From an uncultured Bacteroidota bacterium (GTDB taxonomy: Bacteria > Bacteroidota > Bacteroidia > Flavobacteriales > Flavobacteriaceae): DNA of 20,510 nucleotides. The stretch is from NCBI GenBank assembly GCA_902610105.1, contig CACLUN010000013.1, forward strand, positions 1-20,510, in the 5' to 3' direction. This document shows, in pieces, positions 1 to 7,585 of this stretch (positions are counted from its first letter, which is position 1; every line of letters starts with the position of its first letter). The translations under genes were made by a program, and so were the position numbers. The notes beneath the pieces were generated by a model. That model did not search any database. It was not told where the DNA came from and worked only from the letters and a program-made list of their open reading frames with translations.

Positions 1-322
1 TAAATTAAATACATTAGGATTTTCCCAAGGAGGGCCTACACTTGTAAGATGGATAATGTCAAACAAATTAAATACTAATTCCTTGATTTTATGGGGCTCT
101 GATATTCCAAAAGACTCTTTAGTCATTGAGAATAAATCAAGGTGGAATTCAATGAGTCTTAAAATCGTTATTGGTAAACACGATGAATACATTAATGAAG
201 AAAAAAGACAAGAGTTTATTGAAGTAGTTAAATCCTACGGGCTAAAATATGAATTGATTAAATATGAGGGAAGTCACAAAATAATTGAAGAAGAACTTAA
301 AAAAATTGCTAATAGCTTGTGA
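1..322 (+). CDS. alpha/beta-hydrolase (carboxylesterase-like), 3' part only
   Basis: The reading frame is open from the window edge (first full codon at base 2), so this is the C-terminal part of a longer protein. The first visible residues contain the nucleophile elbow GFSQGG, with the Ser as presumed catalytic residue. Further on come KHDEYI (presumed acid Asp) and EGSHKI (presumed catalytic His). This order and spacing is that of the small carboxylesterase/phospholipase branch of alpha/beta hydrolases, cytosolic enzymes that cleave short-chain esters. An internal ATG at 56 would give an 88-residue protein without the nucleophile, so I reject it as the start. The stop TGA overlaps the GTG start of the next gene in GTGA, which indicates translational coupling. 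The substrate cannot be told from this fragment. Confidence 0.8.
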   Translation, partial: KLNTLGFSQGGPTLVRWIMSNKLNTNSLILWGSDIPKDSLVIENKSRWNSMSLKIVIGKHDEYINEEKRQEFIEVVKSYGLKYELIKYEGSHKIIEEELKKIANSL

Positions 323-843
323 CTGAAAAAATAGAAAATTTAAATAAAGAATTAAGCTTAACTTTTAAAGGACTAAGTAAGTACTCAAACCTAGAAATTA
401 ATTTTAAGCCAAATTCGAAAAAATGGTCTATAGGTGAAAATATGTATCACTTATGGCTCACAGAAATTACCACAGAAAAATATATTAGAAAAAAAACCTC
501 TTATCCTGAAACTCTTGTTAATGTTAGTAATATTGCGAAGCTTAGGTTGAAATTATTAAAACTTATTTTTTTTCTTGGGTTAAAATTTAAAGCACCGAAA
601 ATAGTTGTTGATCCCATTCCTAAGAATATTGATCTAAAGGAGCTTAAAAATAAATGGTTAAAATCAAGGGATTCATTTGAAATACTAATTAATAATTTGG
701 ATGAAGAAATTCTTAAAAAAGGCATTTTAAGGCATCCATTGGCCGGAAGAATTGACATGAATATGACTTTAAACTTTCTGCTATCTCATTTTATACATCA
801 TAAGAAGATTATTCATAAATTAGAGAAAAAAATTAATCTATGA
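319..843 (+). CDS. DinB-like four-helix metal-binding protein
   Basis: A 174-residue protein without signal peptide, so presumably cytosolic. It looks like the DinB/DUF664 superfamily: an N-terminal helix, then KWSIGENMYHLW with His44, and a C-terminal helix LLSHFIHHKKI with His157 and His161. These three His are in the places where DinB-fold proteins bind a divalent metal. Family members include thiol transferases that use bacillithiol or mycothiol, but many have no known reaction, so no substrate is claimed. The start is GTG at 319, chosen because it overlaps the upstream stop by 4 bases and gives the complete fold. Its end overlaps the ATG of a 30-codon ORF (ATGA at 840), so three genes are coupled here. 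Confidence 0.7.
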   Translation: MTEKIENLNKELSLTFKGLSKYSNLEINFKPNSKKWSIGENMYHLWLTEITTEKYIRKKTSYPETLVNVSNIAKLRLKLLKLIFFLGLKFKAPKIVVDPIPKNIDLKELKNKWLKSRDSFEILINNLDEEILKKGILRHPLAGRIDMNMTLNFLLSHFIHHKKIIHKLEKKINL

Positions 844-932
844 ATTGGGAAGAATGGTACGTAAAAAACAGATGGATAATCTGGTCTGTTGTTGGTGGTT
901 ATCTCCTTTTAAGACTTCTTGCTGTAGTCTGA
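840..932 (+). CDS. 30-residue Trp-rich membrane microprotein
   Basis: A short ORF starting at the ATG that overlaps the stop of the DinB-like gene in ATGA, and ending three bases before the stop of the convergent M28 peptidase gene. The product begins MNWEEWYVKNRWIIW and continues into a hydrophobic segment (VVGGYLLLRLLAVV). That is an amphipathic Trp-rich N-terminus followed by one membrane helix. Exact stop-start coupling, and the fact that it fills an otherwise unused gap, support it being a real gene. No known family is recognised. It may be a regulatory or anchoring membrane peptide, but that is a guess. Confidence 0.5.
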   Translation: MNWEEWYVKNRWIIWSVVGGYLLLRLLAVV

Positions 933-934
933 GC

Positions 935-2500
935 TTATTTAGATGATGTCCCGTCTCTGTTAGGCTTTCTTACAGACGGCCATCCCCTAGCTCTCATCAT
1001 CCTACCTGTCCTTGGATTTACACTGCTTTCAGGTAAAACTCTTTTTTCTCTTGAAGCTTGATCTGGATCTTCACTTGCTTTATAAGCAAGAATTGCTGTC
1101 AGAATAACATTGTTTTTTAAATCATCAAAAACTATTTTATCATAACTATCAAGATTAGTGTGCCATGTATAATTCCAGTATTCCCAATCTAAAGCACTTA
1201 AGTTAAAGGCTGGAACACCTGCGGCAACAAAACTAGCGTGATCAGTTCCACCAGAACCGGGCATTCCTGGGAAATCGGTTTCAATATGTTTAGTCACATC
1301 TTGTGGGACAGATGATAACCAATCCGAGAGATAATCATATGAGTTAAGAAATCCCTGTCCACTTATACTCACAACCCTTCCTGTTCCATTGTCTTGATTA
1401 AATACTGATTGAATATTTTCAACAATATTTGGATAATCTTCAACAAAAGCTCTTGAACCATTTAAGCCTTGTTCCTCACTTCCCCAATGACCAACCATTA
1501 TAGTTCTCTTAGGGTTTGGGTAAAATTTCTTTAATATTCTCATTGCCTCCATCATGACAATTGTACCAGTACCATTGTCAGTGGTTCCCTGAGATCCATC
1601 CCAAGAATCAAAATGAGCAGATAAAATTACGTACTCATCTGGCTTCTCAACGCCTTTAATTTCGGCAAGTGTGTTAAATGTTGGAACATCTCCTAACTCT
1701 CTTGATGTAGAAATAATTTTGACGGTAGGACTAGTTCCATTCTCCACCATTCTGTATAGCATAGTATAGTCTTCTAAATTCAAATCAACATTAGGAATCT
1801 TATCAGTTCTTGCGCTAAATACTTTATTTGCACCAAAAGCTCTAGACCAATAGCTTGAAATTAAACCCACTGCTCCAGCATCCTCAAATGCTTTGCTTAT
1901 ATCTCTATAACCATATCCAGTTTTTCTAATATTAGAATACCAATTTTCACTAATCTTATCTCTTTCATCTTTCATTTTTTCAAAAGATTCAGGTGTAGCA
2001 TACTCCTCCCATTGTGAATCTGGTCTTCCCGTTATTTGATTTTGACTAACTAAAATGAATTTACCCTTAACTGTTTTTAACCAATTATCAAAGTCTTCCT
2101 TGTTATCAATTTCAGGGACTTTTGTAACCTCAGCTGTTATTCCTTTTTTTGAAGTTGATGGACTCCATGCTAATTGTCTACCCGCTAAAGTTCTAACCCT
2201 GGGTTCTAACATATCAATATGTGTAATTCCTCTTTCCCATCCTCTCCAAATTCCCCATTGATGTAGGTAGGAGTTTATTCCCCAACTTTTATATTTTTCC
2301 ACGGCCCAGTCATGTGCGTTTTTCATTTGTGGGGTACCAACTAATCTAGGGCCAACTATATCAAATAATTCATGTGATAGCTTCTCAACTTGAGAATTGT
2401 TATAAACTTCATCAAGTATTTTCTTTATTACATCATCAGAGCTTTGAGCATTTAAAAAAGGTATTATTGATAAGAGATAGATATAAAATAATTTTTTCAT
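935..2500 (-). CDS. secreted M28-family zinc metallopeptidase (carboxypeptidase Q/PGCP-like)
   Basis: A 521-residue protein with a signal peptide (MKKLFYIYLLSIIPFLNAQ). A PA-like insert occupies roughly residues 100-270 and the M28 catalytic domain 285-475. Visible metal and catalytic residues: His296 in SAHFDSW, Asp308 in GTTDNGTGT, Glu342-Glu343 in GSEEQGLNG, Asp370 in NQDNGTG, and His447 in TWHTNLDSYDK. SGGTDHASF around residue 420 is also conserved in the family. These give a complete two-zinc site, so an active aminopeptidase or dipeptidase outside the cytoplasm is expected. The C-terminal tail after residue 480 is basic, Arg-rich and low in complexity, with no type IX sorting domain. 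The Smr gene ends six bases upstream, which suggests one transcript with it and with the Omp28-like gene. Confidence 0.92.
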   Translation of the reverse strand: MKKLFYIYLLSIIPFLNAQSSDDVIKKILDEVYNNSQVEKLSHELFDIVGPRLVGTPQMKNAHDWAVEKYKSWGINSYLHQWGIWRGWERGITHIDMLEPRVRTLAGRQLAWSPSTSKKGITAEVTKVPEIDNKEDFDNWLKTVKGKFILVSQNQITGRPDSQWEEYATPESFEKMKDERDKISENWYSNIRKTGYGYRDISKAFEDAGAVGLISSYWSRAFGANKVFSARTDKIPNVDLNLEDYTMLYRMVENGTSPTVKIISTSRELGDVPTFNTLAEIKGVEKPDEYVILSAHFDSWDGSQGTTDNGTGTIVMMEAMRILKKFYPNPKRTIMVGHWGSEEQGLNGSRAFVEDYPNIVENIQSVFNQDNGTGRVVSISGQGFLNSYDYLSDWLSSVPQDVTKHIETDFPGMPGSGGTDHASFVAAGVPAFNLSALDWEYWNYTWHTNLDSYDKIVFDDLKNNVILTAILAYKASEDPDQASREKRVLPESSVNPRTGRMMRARGWPSVRKPNRDGTSSK

Positions 2501-2506
2501 AGTTTT

Positions 2507-2743
2507 TTAATTAATTCTAGTGTCTGTTATGTACATCATTCCAGTATTATACTTTGGAATATAATAATTAAAGTTATGTTTATTTAAAACTTGTTTTATA
2601 ATTTTTTCTTGAAGACTGGGCGATTTTCCAGTAATTAGTTCCAAATCAAGGTCATTATCAAATGAGTTTAAAAGTAGGTATTCTTCAACTTTAATAAGGG
2701 ACTCATCATGGGTTAAACCATGTAAGTCAATGATTTTTTTCAT
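2507..2743 (-). CDS. stand-alone mini Smr-domain protein
   Basis: A 78-residue protein that is little more than one Smr (small MutS-related) domain. It has the N-terminal DLHG motif (residues 6-9) followed by an amphipathic helix (ESLIKVEEYL) and, after a short strand, ITGK (residues 37-40), which corresponds to the TGxG loop of the family. The second Gly of that loop is replaced (TGKS), and the protein lacks the usual N-terminal extension. Smr domains are nucleic-acid-binding folds and some are nucleases, but the substrate here is unknown. It lies between the Omp28-like gene (4 bases upstream) and the M28 peptidase gene (6 bases downstream), so it is part of the same transcription unit although it is cytosolic and functionally unrelated. 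Confidence 0.72.
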   Translation of the reverse strand: MKKIIDLHGLTHDESLIKVEEYLLLNSFDNDLDLELITGKSPSLQEKIIKQVLNKHNFNYYIPKYNTGMMYITDTRIN

Positions 2744-2747
2744 TTAA

Positions 2748-3779
2748 TTATTTTTCGAAGGATTGGTTTTCACCAATCTTGGAAGATCTAACATTGATAG
2801 TTTCCTTCTTAGTTCCCTCAGTTACAAAGGCTATCATCCTGATATTATCTTTATCAAATTCGCTTGGAATAACATATTGAAATTGTTTTTCATATTCCTT
2901 GTCAAAACCCACTTTTTCTGATGGTATTTGATCTCCTAAAAGTCCAGTTATATTTTTTCTCAGCACATCATTATGCTCAAAGTCTATAATTGGATCACCC
3001 TGATAGTATGAAGTCCAATTTCTCTGATCGTAAACTAATTTATCCTCGACGATGTACAATCCTAATTTGAGAGCTTTATAGTTATATCCCATTTTTAGCT
3101 TAACATTAATTGTAAGCATATCACCGTCCAAAGATGATTCCATTGCTAATGCAGCATAAGCTTTATTTGAAAGCTTTCCTAAAACTTGATCTATGCTATT
3201 TGGCTCAGGTGGTGTCCACCTGGATTTTCTATCAATAAATGCAGTTGGAAATCCGGTAACTCCAAAATGACTCCTAAGAGTTGATTCTAATGGAAATTGC
3301 ATAGGATCACCCTGATGAATAGCAATCACAATAGCGTCATTAGTTTGTTTTTTAACTTCTTCAATAGCAAAAGAAACGCGTGTACAATATCCACACCATG
3401 TACCAGTATAATCTTCAATAAGCACATACTGTTTGTACTCAATTGGAGTTTCATTGACAACTACCTCAGCAACATTACTCTTGAGATTTTGGAATTTAGC
3501 ATAAACCTCAAATGTACCAACATCATTAAAAGTGTAAGAACTGCCAGAGGTTTCAATGTCATTTACGTAATACTTGGCTTCACTAGTCCTGTTTTTTCCA
3601 GTGTTATCAAATACGCTGAATAAAACCTGTTGACCAACAATAATTTCATCAGAGGATATGAGAATTTCTATACTGTTTATAGTTGGAGTAACAACCTGAT
3701 CTGTAGACTGGTCATCGTCAGATCCACTACAACCTAATACTAAGAAGAGTATTAATAATTTTCCAAATAAAACTCTCAT
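2748..3779 (-). CDS. Omp28-like lipoprotein with Ig-like and thioredoxin-fold (CGYC) domains
   Basis: A 343-residue lipoprotein: the signal sequence ends in LVLGC, giving lipidated Cys17, followed by an acidic Ser/Asp stretch. Residues about 33-110 look like an Ig-like or bacterial surface domain. Residues about 115-200 are a thioredoxin-like domain of the Omp28 type, with TWCGYC at 127-132 and the cis-Pro loop GFPTAF at 176-181. The remainder is a beta-rich C-terminal domain. The CxxC and cis-Pro suggest thiol-disulfide activity at the cell surface or in the periplasm. The gene diverges from the tlpA-like gene with a 43-base intergenic gap. In Bacteroidota, Omp28-like, TlpA-like and DUF6029-like genes often lie together, as here, which suggests a shared role in envelope redox or folding. 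That last point is inference. Confidence 0.85.
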   Translation of the reverse strand: MRVLFGKLLILFLVLGCSGSDDDQSTDQVVTPTINSIEILISSDEIIVGQQVLFSVFDNTGKNRTSEAKYYVNDIETSGSSYTFNDVGTFEVYAKFQNLKSNVAEVVVNETPIEYKQYVLIEDYTGTWCGYCTRVSFAIEEVKKQTNDAIVIAIHQGDPMQFPLESTLRSHFGVTGFPTAFIDRKSRWTPPEPNSIDQVLGKLSNKAYAALAMESSLDGDMLTINVKLKMGYNYKALKLGLYIVEDKLVYDQRNWTSYYQGDPIIDFEHNDVLRKNITGLLGDQIPSEKVGFDKEYEKQFQYVIPSEFDKDNIRMIAFVTEGTKKETINVRSSKIGENQSFEK

Positions 3780-3784
3780 GGATC

Positions 3785-3814
3785 TTCGAAATTAATAAAT
3801 TGCTGTTAAATTTG
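3785..3814 (+). promoter_or_regulatory. candidate Bacteroidota promoter for the tlpA-like operon
   Basis: A perfect match to the Bacteroidota -7 consensus TAnnTTTG (TAAATTTG, 3807-3814) lies in the 43-base divergent gap. About 18 bases upstream TTCG (3785-3788) could serve as a weak -33 element (consensus TTTG). The -7 element is only 8 bases before the ATG at 3823, so the transcript would be leaderless or nearly so. Nothing equally good is seen for the opposite gene. AT-rich DNA makes chance matches common. Confidence 0.35.
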
Positions 3815-3822
3815 TAAACCAA

Positions 3823-4311
3823 ATGTTAAAAAAATTCATATTTACGTGCATTATATCCCTTTTTGTATATTTCTCCAATTCTCAAAAAGTTATCCCAGAT
3901 ATAGGATTAAAAACACTTAATGGTAAATCCATTAAATCTAGTCAAGCAATTAATCAAGATGGATTCACTATTATTTCTTTCTGGGCTACCTGGTGTATTC
4001 CCTGCATAAATGAACTAGATGCAATTAATGAAGTTATATCGGATTGGAATGAGAAAGAAAATATTACGGTTTTAGCCATTTCTACAGATGATTCGAGAAG
4101 CAAAAAAAGAGTGAGGCCATTAATTAATGGAAAAGATTGGGTTTTTGATGTAATATCAGACTCAAATCAGGATTTTAAAAGAGCGTTGGGTGTGGTTGGT
4201 ATTCCGCACACAATTGTAACATACAAATCTGAAATAATTCATAGAAGGATCGGATACACCCCTGGTGAGGAGGAAGATTTATTTCAAGTTATTTCTAATC
4301 ATAAAAAATAA
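3823..4311 (+). CDS. TlpA/ResA-like periplasmic thioredoxin
   Basis: A 162-residue exported protein (signal peptide to about residue 20) of the TlpA/ResA/AhpC-TSA type. It has SFWATWCIPC with active-site Cys58 and Cys61, a central strand with LAISTDDS, and the cis-Pro loop VGIPHT (Pro128). Such proteins reduce or exchange disulfides in the periplasm, often for cytochrome maturation or specific envelope clients. There is no membrane domain. Its stop overlaps the next start by one base (TAATG), so it is coupled to the outer-membrane barrel gene, which makes that barrel or its biogenesis a plausible client. It is divergent from the Omp28-like lipoprotein, a second CxxC thioredoxin-fold protein. 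Confidence 0.9.
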   Translation: MLKKFIFTCIISLFVYFSNSQKVIPDIGLKTLNGKSIKSSQAINQDGFTIISFWATWCIPCINELDAINEVISDWNEKENITVLAISTDDSRSKKRVRPLINGKDWVFDVISDSNQDFKRALGVVGIPHTIVTYKSEIIHRRIGYTPGEEEDLFQVISNHKK

Positions 4312-5948
4312 TGCCTAAATCAATAACGACAATTTTAATTGCTTTGTTTTTTTTAAGCTTCACCTACTCTCAATCTAATAGAATTTACGGTTCATTTGAG
4401 TCAAATGCTATTTATTACCAACAAAATGAAGTAGAAGATTATAAAAATAAACTTGCAGCAAATAATTATTTAAATATCAAATATCTTTTTAACTCAAATT
4501 GGAATGTTGAAATCCAAGTTGAATCTTATTTGCCAAAAAAACTACAAAGTTATTCTGACAGCTTCGAAAACACCCATTTGTCAACCCTTAGTGTTAACTA
4601 TTCTAAAAATAATTTTAATATGAGCATAGGCTCTATTTACGATCAATTTGGTAGCGGACTGATTTTAAGAACGTGGGAAGATAGACAATTAGGAATTAAT
4701 AATTCCATATGGGGACTTAGAACATCATTTGACTCTGATAATTTTAACTTAAAACTTTTAGGTGGTTGGCAGAAAAAGGGTATTGGAATAAGTAGTGGAA
4801 AAGTTGTAGGTCTTGATAGTAGCATAACATTGTTAAATAGTGATGCTAAGTATCAAAATTTAATTTTTGGGCTTAGTTATGTTGGAAGGTTCGAGATGCC
4901 ACATTATGTTTCTTATGATTTTAATGATTTAACCAACCTGTTTTCTGCCAGACTAGATTATTTTTCAGATGAATTTTATTTTGAAGTTGAACAGGTGATT
5001 AAATCTAAAGATGGTATCACTCAATTTGGATCAATTTCAAATGAGTTTGTCAAAAAAGGGAGTGCTCAATCTCTTAATTTTGGTATTACCAAGCCTGGAG
5101 TTGGCCTTGACATGACATTTAGGAGGTTAGAAAATATGCCTCTTTTTAGCGACAGGTTTGAGCAGGGTGAAATCTACAATGAATCAAATGTTAACTATTT
5201 ACCCGCTCTTACAAAACAACATGACTATCAATTGGCTAATATAAATGTTTATGAATCTCAACCAAATGTATCATTTCCTGACCCTGAATTAATGAAGTCG
5301 GGTGAAATTGGCTATCAATTTGATTTATACTATGATCTAAAAGAAGGCTCATACATAGGTGGAAAATACGGGACTAAACTATCATTGAACATTAGCTCAT
5401 GGTATAATCTTGAGGGGGAGTACACTTATTACCCATCAGACTATGATACCAGTTTTCTAGGTTTTGGTGATAAATATTTTTCTGAGCAAAGTATAGAGAT
5501 TAGAAAAAAATGGTCCCAAAAATTTGATAATATTTTTCTTTTTATAAATAAATTCTACAATAAGAGATTTGTTGAAGAAAAAAGTGGAGAAATTAACTCT
5601 AAAATTATTGTGATTGACAATACATTAAAACTAAATAATAAAAAATCGTTAAGATTAGAAATACAACATCTAAGTACAAATGATGATAAAAAAAATTGGT
5701 ATGGTTATGGGCTTGAATATAATTTTAATTTTAACCTTTCAGCTTATTATAATACTATAGTCAACTATGAAAATTTTGAAGGAAATAAGCCATCTTTTTA
5801 TTCATTAGGTGCATCATATAATAAAAATTCTTCTAGATTTTCAGTTTCATACGGTAAACAAAGAGGAGGCTTACTTTGTTACGGTGGAATCTGTCGATAT
5901 ATCCCAGAATTTAAAGGTCTATCTTTTTCAATCAATACTTCTTTTTAA
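4311..5948 (+). CDS. DUF6029-like outer-membrane beta-barrel protein
   Basis: A 545-residue protein with a signal peptide (to about residue 20, ending TYSQ). The rest is a long series of alternating aromatic/polar strands rich in Tyr, Asn, Ser and Gly (for example NLKLLGGWQKKG and LKLNNKKSLRLEIQHLS), ending in the aromatic residue Phe (SINTSF). That is the picture of a transmembrane beta-barrel. Sequence style, length and linkage to TlpA and Omp28-like proteins match the uncharacterised DUF6029 family of Bacteroidota. No plug domain or TonB box is seen, so it is not an obvious TonB-dependent receptor. A CYGGIC segment near the C-terminus holds two Cys that could form a disulfide, which would fit the coupled thioredoxin. 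Its function is unknown. Confidence 0.75.
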   Translation: MPKSITTILIALFFLSFTYSQSNRIYGSFESNAIYYQQNEVEDYKNKLAANNYLNIKYLFNSNWNVEIQVESYLPKKLQSYSDSFENTHLSTLSVNYSKNNFNMSIGSIYDQFGSGLILRTWEDRQLGINNSIWGLRTSFDSDNFNLKLLGGWQKKGIGISSGKVVGLDSSITLLNSDAKYQNLIFGLSYVGRFEMPHYVSYDFNDLTNLFSARLDYFSDEFYFEVEQVIKSKDGITQFGSISNEFVKKGSAQSLNFGITKPGVGLDMTFRRLENMPLFSDRFEQGEIYNESNVNYLPALTKQHDYQLANINVYESQPNVSFPDPELMKSGEIGYQFDLYYDLKEGSYIGGKYGTKLSLNISSWYNLEGEYTYYPSDYDTSFLGFGDKYFSEQSIEIRKKWSQKFDNIFLFINKFYNKRFVEEKSGEINSKIIVIDNTLKLNNKKSLRLEIQHLSTNDDKKNWYGYGLEYNFNFNLSAYYNTIVNYENFEGNKPSFYSLGASYNKNSSRFSVSYGKQRGGLLCYGGICRYIPEFKGLSFSINTSF

Positions 5949-5962
5949 TAACTTTAATTCAA

Positions 5963-6577
5963 ATGAAAAAATACTTAACAGAATTTATTGGCACCTTATT
6001 CCTGGTTTTAATAATAGGTTTAACTCAAAATCCTTTAGCAATTGGCTTTGGTCTTACAGCTTTGGTTTATATGGGTGCTCATATTTCTGGAGCACATTAT
6101 AATCCTGCCGTATCACTAGCAATGCTTATAAAAAAAGAAATTGATACTAGTGATTTTTTTAAATACTTAATTTCTCAAATATTAGGTGCCTTTCTCGCTG
6201 CCTATTTAGTCTTTTTACTTTCTAGTAATATGGTTGTTCAACCAAATTTAGATGAATCTATTTATCAGATTTTACTAGCTGAGGTATTGTTTACATACCT
6301 TTTAGTCCTAGTTATTTTAAATGTAGCTTGTCATCCTAAATTGAAGGGAAATTCTTTTTATGGGTTTGCAATTGGCTTAACTGTAATGGGGGGTGCATAC
6401 TCAGTTGGTGGACTTTCTGGGGGTGTTTTTAATCCTGCTGTATCAATAGGACCATCAATGATTGATTTTATTTCAGGAAATGGTATTTCACATTACTTTA
6501 CTTGGTATTATTTAGTTGCTCCAATTGTTGGTTCTTTAATAGCTGTTGCACATTTTAACTTTATTCTTAAAAAATGA
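5963..6577 (+). CDS. aquaporin-like (MIP family) channel with NPAV second motif
   Basis: A 204-residue integral membrane protein with six predicted helices and the two re-entrant NPA loops of the MIP superfamily: SGAHYNPAVS (NPA at 47-49) and SGGVFNPAVS (NPA at 157-159). The family conducts water, glycerol or small neutral solutes across the inner membrane. In classical aquaporins and glycerol facilitators the second NPA is followed by Arg of the aromatic/arginine filter. Here that residue is Val160, so the pore is expected to differ in selectivity and the substrate cannot be assumed. The protein is shorter than typical members (about 230-280 residues). It starts 14 bases after the barrel gene, and its stop overlaps the next ATG (ATGA), placing it in the tlpA-barrel operon. 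Confidence 0.9.
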   Translation: MKKYLTEFIGTLFLVLIIGLTQNPLAIGFGLTALVYMGAHISGAHYNPAVSLAMLIKKEIDTSDFFKYLISQILGAFLAAYLVFLLSSNMVVQPNLDESIYQILLAEVLFTYLLVLVILNVACHPKLKGNSFYGFAIGLTVMGGAYSVGGLSGGVFNPAVSIGPSMIDFISGNGISHYFTWYYLVAPIVGSLIAVAHFNFILKK

Positions 6578-7077
6578 AAAGTATACTTAATTATAAATTC
6601 GGGTTTTATCTCTTAATTGTTATTCTCATTGGAACATTTACAATTGATATTTTTGAAGAAGATTCTGATGATGATATTACTGAGGATCAAGTTGAGGAAA
6701 CTATTAGTAATTTTTTCTCATCTATTGAAATCGGTAGTAAATTAAATACATATGACTATATAACTGAAGATTTTCAACTAGTTGAACTTGGGGGGCCATA
6801 TTCATTATCAGAATTTTGGTCTTTAATTGAAGCTTCTCAAGGTAATAATATTCCAGTTTCAAGAAGTTGGGATTTATCCAATTGGACAATATCAATAGAC
6901 GATGAATCAGCACATGTTAGCTACAAAAACAATGGAACTTTTGTAACATCAATAGATGGTGAGGAAGTAACTACAAATCCAATATGGCTTGAAAGTGCTT
7001 ACTTAGTTTTAGATGATGTTGAGTTAAAGATAAAGTATTTTCAATCTGAGGAAATATCTGATTATTTATCAAACTGA
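6574..7077 (+). CDS. membrane-anchored NTF2/SnoaL-like protein
   Basis: A 167-residue protein with one N-terminal hydrophobic segment (about residues 9-25) and then an acidic linker (FEEDSDDDITEDQ). The C-terminal domain resembles the NTF2/SnoaL-like cone fold: a helix EDQVEETISNFFSSIEIG, TYDYITEDFQLVE, a strand pair WTISIDDESAHVSYKNNGTF, and a final strand WLESAYLVLDDVELKIKYFQSE. Similar domains occur in DUF4440-type proteins, and no catalytic residues can be assigned. It overlaps the aquaporin-like gene by 4 bases, so it is the last gene of that operon, and it runs 16 bases into the oppositely oriented yceI-like gene without a terminator between them. The function is unknown. Confidence 0.6.
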   Translation: MKSILNYKFGFYLLIVILIGTFTIDIFEEDSDDDITEDQVEETISNFFSSIEIGSKLNTYDYITEDFQLVELGGPYSLSEFWSLIEASQGNNIPVSRSWDLSNWTISIDDESAHVSYKNNGTFVTSIDGEEVTTNPIWLESAYLVLDDVELKIKYFQSEEISDYLSN

Positions 7078-7583
7078 AAATCAAAGGTGATATTCAAATA
7101 ATCTTCCATCTCAATTAACATAAATGAAGGTAATTTTATTAAAAATTTAGTTGGTACAATTTGAAATTTTCCCGAAATACTTATTAAATCATCATTATCA
7201 TTAAAAGTGCCTAAAACTTCAATAGGTTTTTTTTGTCCATGAAACTCAATATCCCCATTGAAAACTATAGCATTTCCCTCAACACTAATATCGTCTGAGT
7301 AAAATTTAATATTTGGGAATTTTAAAGCTTCCAGCACTTCCAAAGAATGAGAATCTCTTCCTGAATTTCCACTATCAAAATCAACAACTTTAGCTGCAAT
7401 TGCAATTTTTGAAATCTCATTTTCGTATATAATAACCCCGCTAATATTATTATTTACTCCCTCCCAAGCATGAAGTACGTGCTTGGCTTCATAATTAATT
7501 GTTGAATTTTCATTATTAATCATCAATGTTGTTTGTGATAAAGTAATGTTGAAAACAAAAAATAAAATAAAATATCTTTTCAT
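7062..7583 (-). CDS. secreted YceI-like lipid-binding protein
   Basis: A 173-residue protein with a signal peptide (MKRYFILFFVFNITLSQ). The mature part follows the YceI beta-barrel pattern: STINYEAKHVLHAWEGVNNNISG at the start, DSHSLEVLEALKFPNIKFYSDDI in the middle (the R/DxHF...FP.I.F region), GDIEFHGQKKPIEV, and a terminal strand ITFDF. Known YceI proteins bind polyisoprenoids such as ubiquinone precursors in a lipocalin-like cavity, and many lie beside cytochrome b561 genes. That is the case here too: the b561-like gene ends 2 bases upstream. A role in periplasmic quinone or isoprenoid handling is therefore plausible but inferred. Its 3' end overlaps the NTF2-like gene on the other strand by 16 bases. 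Confidence 0.88.
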   Translation of the reverse strand: MKRYFILFFVFNITLSQTTLMINNENSTINYEAKHVLHAWEGVNNNISGVIIYENEISKIAIAAKVVDFDSGNSGRDSHSLEVLEALKFPNIKFYSDDISVEGNAIVFNGDIEFHGQKKPIEVLGTFNDNDDLISISGKFQIVPTKFLIKLPSFMLIEMEDYLNITFDFQFDK

Positions 7584-7585
7584 AA

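Noticed and set aside
56..322. 88-residue ORF from ATG 56 as a complete small gene
   Set aside because: The same frame is open upstream to the window edge and holds the GFSQGG nucleophile elbow, so it is the end of a longer hydrolase.
501..758. Opposite-strand and alternate-frame ORFs inside clear genes, for example within the DinB-like, Omp28-like, ASPIC and dcp genes
   Set aside because: They lie entirely inside genes with recognised domains and show no coupling, signal or motif of their own.
2407..2500. Type IX secretion for the M28 peptidase and Omp28-like protein
   Set aside because: Neither has a recognisable C-terminal sorting domain; the basic tail of the M28 protein does not resemble one.
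2991..3318. Two copies of GGATCACCCTGAT about 310 bases apart inside the Omp28-like gene
   Set aside because: They encode the same short coding pattern (QGDP) within one protein; too short and too well explained by codons to be a functional repeat.
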